Source: JACKJP01 sp050249695 (GTDB lineage: Bacteria > Pseudomonadota > Alphaproteobacteria > Rhizobiales > Tepidamorphaceae). From it: a stretch of DNA of 7,809 nucleotides. Of the stretch, positions 5,022-7,809 are shown in pieces. Every line of letters starts with the position of its first letter. Position 1 is the first letter of the stretch. The position numbers and the translations under genes are program-made. The notes beneath the pieces are model-generated. The model made no database searches and was not told where the DNA came from. It saw only the letters and a program-made list of their open reading frames with translations. The stretch lies in assembly GCA_050249695.1 (NCBI GenBank), contig JBFWQA010000011.1:1-7809 (forward strand), given 5' to 3'.

Positions 5022-5038
5022 ACAAGGAGACGAACGAA

Positions 5039-5755
5039 ATGTACCGACTATCTCTGACCGCGCCTGCGCTGCTCGCGGCGCTATGGGCCGTGCCGGGCTA
5101 CGCCCACGACAATGCCGTCAAGGCAGAACCCTCCGACGCCGTCATGGCCTCGTTCGACATCATCGAAACCAGCATCGTCACCCAGGGAGACAATGCCGTC
5201 TTCACCACGAGGGTCCGCGGCGAGGCCGGTATCGACAAGCCCGACGCCACCGGCAAGTTCGAGGGCTCGAGCGTCTATGCCTATGTCTGGCCGACCTCGC
5301 TGAACAGCGGCGATATCGGCTTCGACACCGACCAGGGGATCGTGGCGCTAGCCGTCACATTCCATCCCGACTTCGACGACGCAGCCTATGGCGGGGAGAA
5401 CCGCCATGTCTGGCACCCGCATTGGGTGGTGCTGGGTGAGGACGCGGCCTGTCCCGGCGGCCTGAAGGTCCACGATATTCCCGAGGGCGCGACGCCGAAG
5501 GTGCCGCCGACATGGCCCAACGTGCCGCTGCTGATCGACAGCCCGGACTATCCGACGAATTTCACAGGCGACATGGTCGAAGTCAGCATTCCGGTCGCGC
5601 TGATCGGCGGCATTGCCGATGCCTCGTTCGACGGCGTCACCGCCGGCCTCAAGGTCAACGCCAACCTGCATGCGCCGCTCTTGTGCGTCGACAACGTGTT
5701 CAAGGTCGCCTCGGGCGATCTCAGCTTGCCCGGCAAGGTTGCCCCCGCCAATTGA
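5039..5755 (+). CDS. Exported protein with a His cluster and two Cys, function unknown
   Basis: The ATG at 5039 has AAGGAG (5024-5029) 9 bases upstream. A TTG at 5018 would spoil the signal peptide. Residues 1-22 form a Sec-type signal peptide (basic MYR, hydrophobic LTAPALLAALWAVPG) with likely cleavage at GYA|HD, and there is no lipobox. The mature ~216-aa protein looks beta-rich: ASFDIIETSIVTQGDNAVFTTRV, SSVYAYVWPTS, VALAVTFHPDFDD, NRHVWHPHWVVLG (His 123, 126, 128), and a near C-terminal LKVNANLHAPLLCVDNVFKVASG. Cys138 and Cys216 could form a disulfide. The histidines could bind copper or heme. I do not recognise a named family. Placement between a Cys-rich MarR regulator and an AhpD-like gene suggests a periplasmic role in oxidant or metal stress, by inference only. 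Confidence 0.8.
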   Translation: MYRLSLTAPALLAALWAVPGYAHDNAVKAEPSDAVMASFDIIETSIVTQGDNAVFTTRVRGEAGIDKPDATGKFEGSSVYAYVWPTSLNSGDIGFDTDQGIVALAVTFHPDFDDAAYGGENRHVWHPHWVVLGEDAACPGGLKVHDIPEGATPKVPPTWPNVPLLIDSPDYPTNFTGDMVEVSIPVALIGGIADASFDGVTAGLKVNANLHAPLLCVDNVFKVASGDLSLPGKVAPAN

Positions 5756-5756
5756 T

Positions 5757-5820
5757 CGGCGCTGCACAGGCGCCGTCAATAAAAGTGCCGGTCCGCCGAC
5801 TGCCATCGACGAACCGGCGG
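5757..5820 (+). promoter_or_regulatory. Structured intergenic leader with alternative stems
   Basis: After the TGA, CGGCGC (5757-5762) pairs with GCGCCG (5770-5775) around a 7-base loop. Further on, GCCGGT (5787-5792) can pair with ACCGGC (5813-5818), or CCGCCG (5793-5798) can pair with CGGCGG (5815-5820). The last two share bases and exclude each other. The second is followed by TTTC. This could be partial termination, RNA stabilisation or an attenuator. No clear promoter is seen. Confidence 0.35.
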
Positions 5821-5825
5821 TTTCA

Positions 5826-5837
5826 ACCCTCCAGGCA
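5826..5837 (+). repeat. 12-bp leader repeat, copy 2
   Basis: Exact ACCCTCCAGGCA, as at 5005-5016, ending 14 bases before the ATG at 5852. An ATG beginning in its last base (5837) is in frame with the gene but has no ribosome binding site. Confidence 0.6.
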
Positions 5838-5851
5838 TGAAGAGAAGAAAC

Positions 5852-6397
5852 ATGACCAGAATTACCCTTGTTACCCCCGCTGACGCAACGGACCCGGTCG
5901 AACAGACCTTTGCCGAGATCAAATCCGCTTTCGGCGTCGTGCCGAACATGTTCCGCGTCGTCGCCAACTCGCCCGCCGCACTTGCCAGCATGTGGGGTTC
6001 GTTCGGCGCGCTGGGCGGCGGACGTCTCGGCGCAAGGCTCGGCGAGCAGATCGCCGTCGCCATCGCCGATCGCAACAACTGCAATTACTGCCTGGCCGCC
6101 CACACCGTCCTCGGCCAGAAGGCAGGGGCAAGTGCGCAGGAAATGGCCGATGCGCAAGGCGGTCGCTCCGCCGATCCGCGAACGCAGGCCGCGCTCGCCT
6201 TTGCCATCAAGGTGGTCGACTCGCGCGCCGGCATTGCCGCCACCGACGTGGACGCGTTACGCGCTGCGGGTTTCGATGACGGCGAGGTGGTGGAGATCAT
6301 CGCGCATGTCGCGCTCAACCTGTTCACCAACTACGTCAATGTCGCGCTCGACGTGCCGGTGGACTTTCCCGGCGTCAAGCTGACGCGCGCGGCGTGA
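5852..6397 (+). CDS. AhpD-like carboxymuconolactone decarboxylase-family protein
   Basis: The product is 181 residues from ATG 5852, with AGAGAAG just upstream. The ATG at 5837 adds only MKRRN. The family core is FAEIKSAFGVVPNMFRVVANSPAALASMWG (20-49), then GEQIAVAIADRNNCNYCLAAHTVLGQKAG (64-92). The active-site set E65, C77, C80 and H84 has exactly the spacing of mycobacterial AhpD (E118, C130, C133, H137), where the cysteine pair reduces a peroxiredoxin. The C-terminal half repeats the helical topology (DVDALRAAGFDDGEVVEIIAHVALNLFTNYVNVALD). All catalytic residues are present, so alkylhydroperoxidase or disulfide-reductase activity is plausible, although many family members have other roles. 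There is no signal peptide, so it is cytosolic. It lies 96 bp after the exported-protein gene, with the thioredoxin-fold gene 53 bp downstream. Confidence 0.88.
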   Translation: MTRITLVTPADATDPVEQTFAEIKSAFGVVPNMFRVVANSPAALASMWGSFGALGGGRLGARLGEQIAVAIADRNNCNYCLAAHTVLGQKAGASAQEMADAQGGRSADPRTQAALAFAIKVVDSRAGIAATDVDALRAAGFDDGEVVEIIAHVALNLFTNYVNVALDVPVDFPGVKLTRAA

Positions 6398-6401
6398 TAA
6401 C

Positions 6402-6414
6402 CAGGCCGGGCCTG
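6402..6414 (+). other. Small hairpin between the AhpD-like and thioredoxin-fold genes
   Basis: CAGGC (6402-6406) and GCCTG (6410-6414) pair around CGG, immediately after the tandem TGA-TAA stop region. It is too weak for a terminator and lies in a 53-bp intercistronic gap, so the genes are probably still co-transcribed. Confidence 0.3.
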
Positions 6415-6450
6415 CTGCTGCGGGTCCGGTCCCATTTTCGAAAGGCCGCG

Positions 6451-6939
6451 ATGCCGATGCCCGATCTCTCTTATGCTCCCGAACTTGCTGTCAGCAACTG
6501 GTTCAACACGCCGGAGCCGCTGACGCTCGAGGCTCTGCGCGGCCGCGTCGTGCTGCTGCACGCCTTCCAGCTTCTGTGTCCTGGCTGCGTGGCGCAATCC
6601 ATTCCGCAGGTCCAGCGCATCGAACGTGTGTTTGCGCAGTCGGATTTACAGATCGTTGGCCTGCACACCGTCTTTGAGCACCACGACGCCATGTCGCCTG
6701 TGACGCTGGAGGCGTTCCTGCACGAGTACCGCATCGCCTCTCCGGTTGGCGTCGACATGGCGGACGGGCAATCGCCGATTCCCATCACCATGCGGCGCTA
6801 CGCATTTCGTGGGACGCCGTCCTCGGTGCTGATCGGGCGCGACGGTTCGATCCTGCACCAGAGTTTCGGCGTCGAGGAGGACCTTGCCGTCGGCGCCAGG
6901 ATCGCAGCGGCGCTTGCTGCCGGACGGTCCCCGCAATGA
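6451..6939 (+). CDS. Thioredoxin-fold (TlpA/redoxin-like) protein with a CPGC site
   Basis: The product is 162 residues from ATG 6451, with AAAGG (6441-6445) 5 bases upstream. ATG 6457 is an alternative. A GTG at 6394 would overlap the preceding stop and add an implausible basic leader. The order is thioredoxin-like: RGRVVLLHAFQLLCPGCVAQSIPQVQRI (30-57) with the redox motif C43-P-G-C46, a second strand LQIVGLHTVFEHHDAM (66-81), and the cis-proline region GTPSSVLIGRDGSILHQSFG (121-140, P123). There is no signal peptide or membrane anchor, unlike periplasmic TlpA proteins, so it should act in the cytosol as a thiol-disulfide oxidoreductase or peroxiredoxin-like protein. It could serve as the partner of the AhpD-like protein's disulfide. 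Its TGA overlaps the next ATG (ATGA), so it is coupled to the MOSC gene. Confidence 0.85.
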   Translation: MPMPDLSYAPELAVSNWFNTPEPLTLEALRGRVVLLHAFQLLCPGCVAQSIPQVQRIERVFAQSDLQIVGLHTVFEHHDAMSPVTLEAFLHEYRIASPVGVDMADGQSPIPITMRRYAFRGTPSSVLIGRDGSILHQSFGVEEDLAVGARIAAALAAGRSPQ

Positions 6940-7586
6940 CCGGCATTCCCTTGCAGGCCCTGCTCATCGGCGATGTGCGCCCACTCGGGCCGCGCGGCAT
7001 TCCAAGCGGCATCGCCAAGGCCAGTATCGATCGGCCCCTGTCTCTCGGTCCGCTGGGTCTTGCCGGTGACGCACAAGGCGACATGAAGCATCACGGCGGC
7101 GCAGAAAAGGCCCTGCACCACTATCCGCTCGATCACTATTCGACATGGGCATCCGAGATCGGTCACCGCGATGTTTTCGGCGACGCCGGCGCGTTCGGAG
7201 AAAACCTTTCCACATTGGACCTGACAGAAGACGACGTCGCCGTCGGGGACGTCTTCGCACTCGGAAGCGCGATCATCGAGGTCAGCCAGGGGCGTCAGCC
7301 CTGCTGGAAGCTGAATGAGCGCTTCGTGCAGCCGGATATGGCGAAACGCGTGCAGGCCAGCGGCCGCACCGGCTGGTACTATCGCGTGCTGCAATCCGGT
7401 GAGGTTTTGCCGGACAGCCGGCTCGAACGCATCGATCGCGCAGCCCCCGCCTGGACGATCAGGCGGATATGGCAAGTGTTCTACGTCGATACGCTCGATC
7501 GCGCCGAACTCGCAGAGCTCGCGGAACTGCCGCAGCTTGCCGAGGGTGATGGTGTCCCCCGGCGTGGTGTAGCTGGCGTGCATTGA
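6936..7586 (+). CDS. yiiM: YiiM-type MOSC-domain protein, C-terminus altered
   Basis: The product is 216 residues. Hallmarks of YiiM-type MOSC proteins are GLAGDAQGDMKHHGGAEKALHHYPLDHY (41-68), FGENLST (87-93), the strand VGDVFALGSAIIEVSQGRQPCWKLN (103-127) and conserved Cys123, the presumed molybdenum-cofactor ligand. After the MOSC barrel comes SGRTGWYYRVLQSGEVLPDSRLERIDR and the start of the 3-alpha domain (DRAELAELAELPQLAEG). In E. coli YiiM that domain continues with a basic helical tail of about 20 residues. Here it changes at G204 to DGVPRRGVAGVH and a stop. No other frame restores the tail, so a junction near 7545-7550 probably removed it. E. coli YiiM protects against N-hydroxylated base analogues. 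Core residues are intact, so activity may survive. Translational coupling to the thioredoxin-fold gene suggests a shared reductive detoxification role. Confidence 0.85.
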   Translation: MTGIPLQALLIGDVRPLGPRGIPSGIAKASIDRPLSLGPLGLAGDAQGDMKHHGGAEKALHHYPLDHYSTWASEIGHRDVFGDAGAFGENLSTLDLTEDDVAVGDVFALGSAIIEVSQGRQPCWKLNERFVQPDMAKRVQASGRTGWYYRVLQSGEVLPDSRLERIDRAAPAWTIRRIWQVFYVDTLDRAELAELAELPQLAEGDGVPRRGVAGVH

Positions 7587-7683
7587 TCGCCGCGCTTTCC
7601 GGCATTGCCGGGTTGATCAGCGCGCCACTGCGGGCAGGCTGATGAGCGGATCATCGCTCAATTGGCCGACGCTTTCCAGTGTC
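7587..7683. other. Unassigned DNA between the MOSC gene and the right IS
   Basis: These 97 bp contain no supportable gene. Two small hairpins are visible, CCGGCA/TGCCGG (7599-7604 and 7606-7611) and TGAGCG/CGCTCA (7643-7648 and 7655-7660), neither with a T-run. A short minus-strand frame (SDDPLISLPAVAR, stop at 7619-7617) could be the tail of a gene cut by the IS but is too short to trust. Confidence 0.4.
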
Positions 7684-7809
7684 GAGCTATGGCGGAAACT
7701 GGGTGATGACGGTTTGAGAGAGGCGGCGTATCGAGGCGGGTGACAAAGCCTGCCAGAACCTCACGAGGAGCGATACGCCATGAAGACAGATACCACCATT
7801 GTTTCCTTT
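7684..7809 (+). mobile_element. 5' end of an outward-facing insertion sequence, right copy
   Basis: Exact inverted copy of bases 2-127. From the inner tip GAGCTATGGCGGAAACTG it runs through about 96 bp of leader to GAGGAG (7765-7770) and an ATG at 7780. Together with the left copy it frames the window with two divergent IS copies whose transposase genes point outward. That arrangement allows joint transposition of the cargo, or inversion of it by homologous recombination. Confidence 0.75.
7684..7809. repeat. Terminal inverted repeat, right arm (126 bp)
   Basis: Perfect reverse complement of 2-127, with no mismatch over 126 bp. The similarity ends sharply at 7684, because base 7683 no longer matches the complement of base 128. 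Confidence 0.95.
7780..7809 (+). CDS. Transposase N-terminus, partial (right IS copy), probably IS256-like
   Basis: ATG 7780 opens MKTDTTIVSF and runs off the right end. GAGGAG lies 9 bases upstream. It is identical to the start on the minus strand at 31-1. Only ten residues are visible, so the family assignment is tentative. Confidence 0.55.
   Translation, partial: MKTDTTIVSF

Noticed and set aside
5348..6157. Minus-strand 269-codon frame opposite the exported and AhpD-like genes
   Set aside because: Shadow of two plus-strand genes. The composition is that of a reverse-complement frame and there is no family signature.
6798..7583. Minus-strand 261-codon frame starting MHASYTTPGDTIT
   Set aside because: Almost entirely antisense to the MOSC and thioredoxin-fold genes. 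The first 13 residues look protein-like but lie in the short junction segment and cannot be assigned.
7561..7644. Plus-strand hydrophobic frame ALIAALSGIAGLISAPLRAG resembling a transporter tail
   Set aside because: Too short, with no upstream frame joining it to a transporter. It could be chance in GC-rich DNA.
7617..7683. Minus-strand tail TLESVGQLSDDPLISLPAVAR as a gene broken by the right IS
   Set aside because: Only about 21 residues with no recognised family. It is consistent with a broken gene but unsupported.

Overview
The window is a GC-rich piece of alphaproteobacterial accessory DNA. Several proteins are of types I know mainly from plasmids and islands of Rhizobiales (Rhizobium, Agrobacterium, Sinorhizobium, Shinella and relatives). 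The genus cannot be fixed from the sequence. No rRNA, tRNA, CRISPR array, replication gene or conjugation gene is visible.

The two ends are the same 126-bp sequence in opposite orientation (2-127 and 7684-7809). Each copy carries a good ribosome binding site and the first ten codons of the same protein (MKTDTTIVSF), reading out of the window. This looks like the 5' ends of two copies of one insertion sequence, probably IS256-like, flanking the whole segment as in a composite transposon. The repeat length is close to a common short-read k-mer size, so the window may be one entire contig that stops inside the repeat.

Left half, about 180-3353: plasmid-type genes of unknown function. Three tightly coupled genes (a ~73-aa protein, a 294-aa DUF7007-type protein and a 109-aa coiled-coil protein) overlap at their stop and start codons. 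A 100-aa DUF7673-like gene follows. Convergent to it on the minus strand are a short PhnA-domain gene and an overlapping, less certain, Cys-containing 62-aa gene. A 195-aa conserved-type protein then sits behind a GC-rich leader with a two-part hairpin and is followed by a strong 9-bp hairpin.

Middle, 3490-4218: a Phd/YefM-type antitoxin and an overlapping PemK/MazF-like putative toxin, with a promoter-like site carrying both an inverted and a direct repeat. A hairpin closes the unit.

Right half, 4319-7586: a same-strand redox cluster. A MarR regulator with a four-cysteine C-terminal extension appears to be leaderless and has a palindrome over its -10 element. It is followed by an exported protein with paired cysteines and a histidine cluster, an AhpD-like carboxymuconolactone decarboxylase-family protein with the complete E/C/C/H set, a cytosolic thioredoxin-fold protein with a CPGC site, and a YiiM-type MOSC protein whose C-terminus departs from the family pattern shortly before the right-hand IS. 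The inferred theme is a MarR-controlled response to oxidants or reactive electrophiles, carried as cargo between IS copies.
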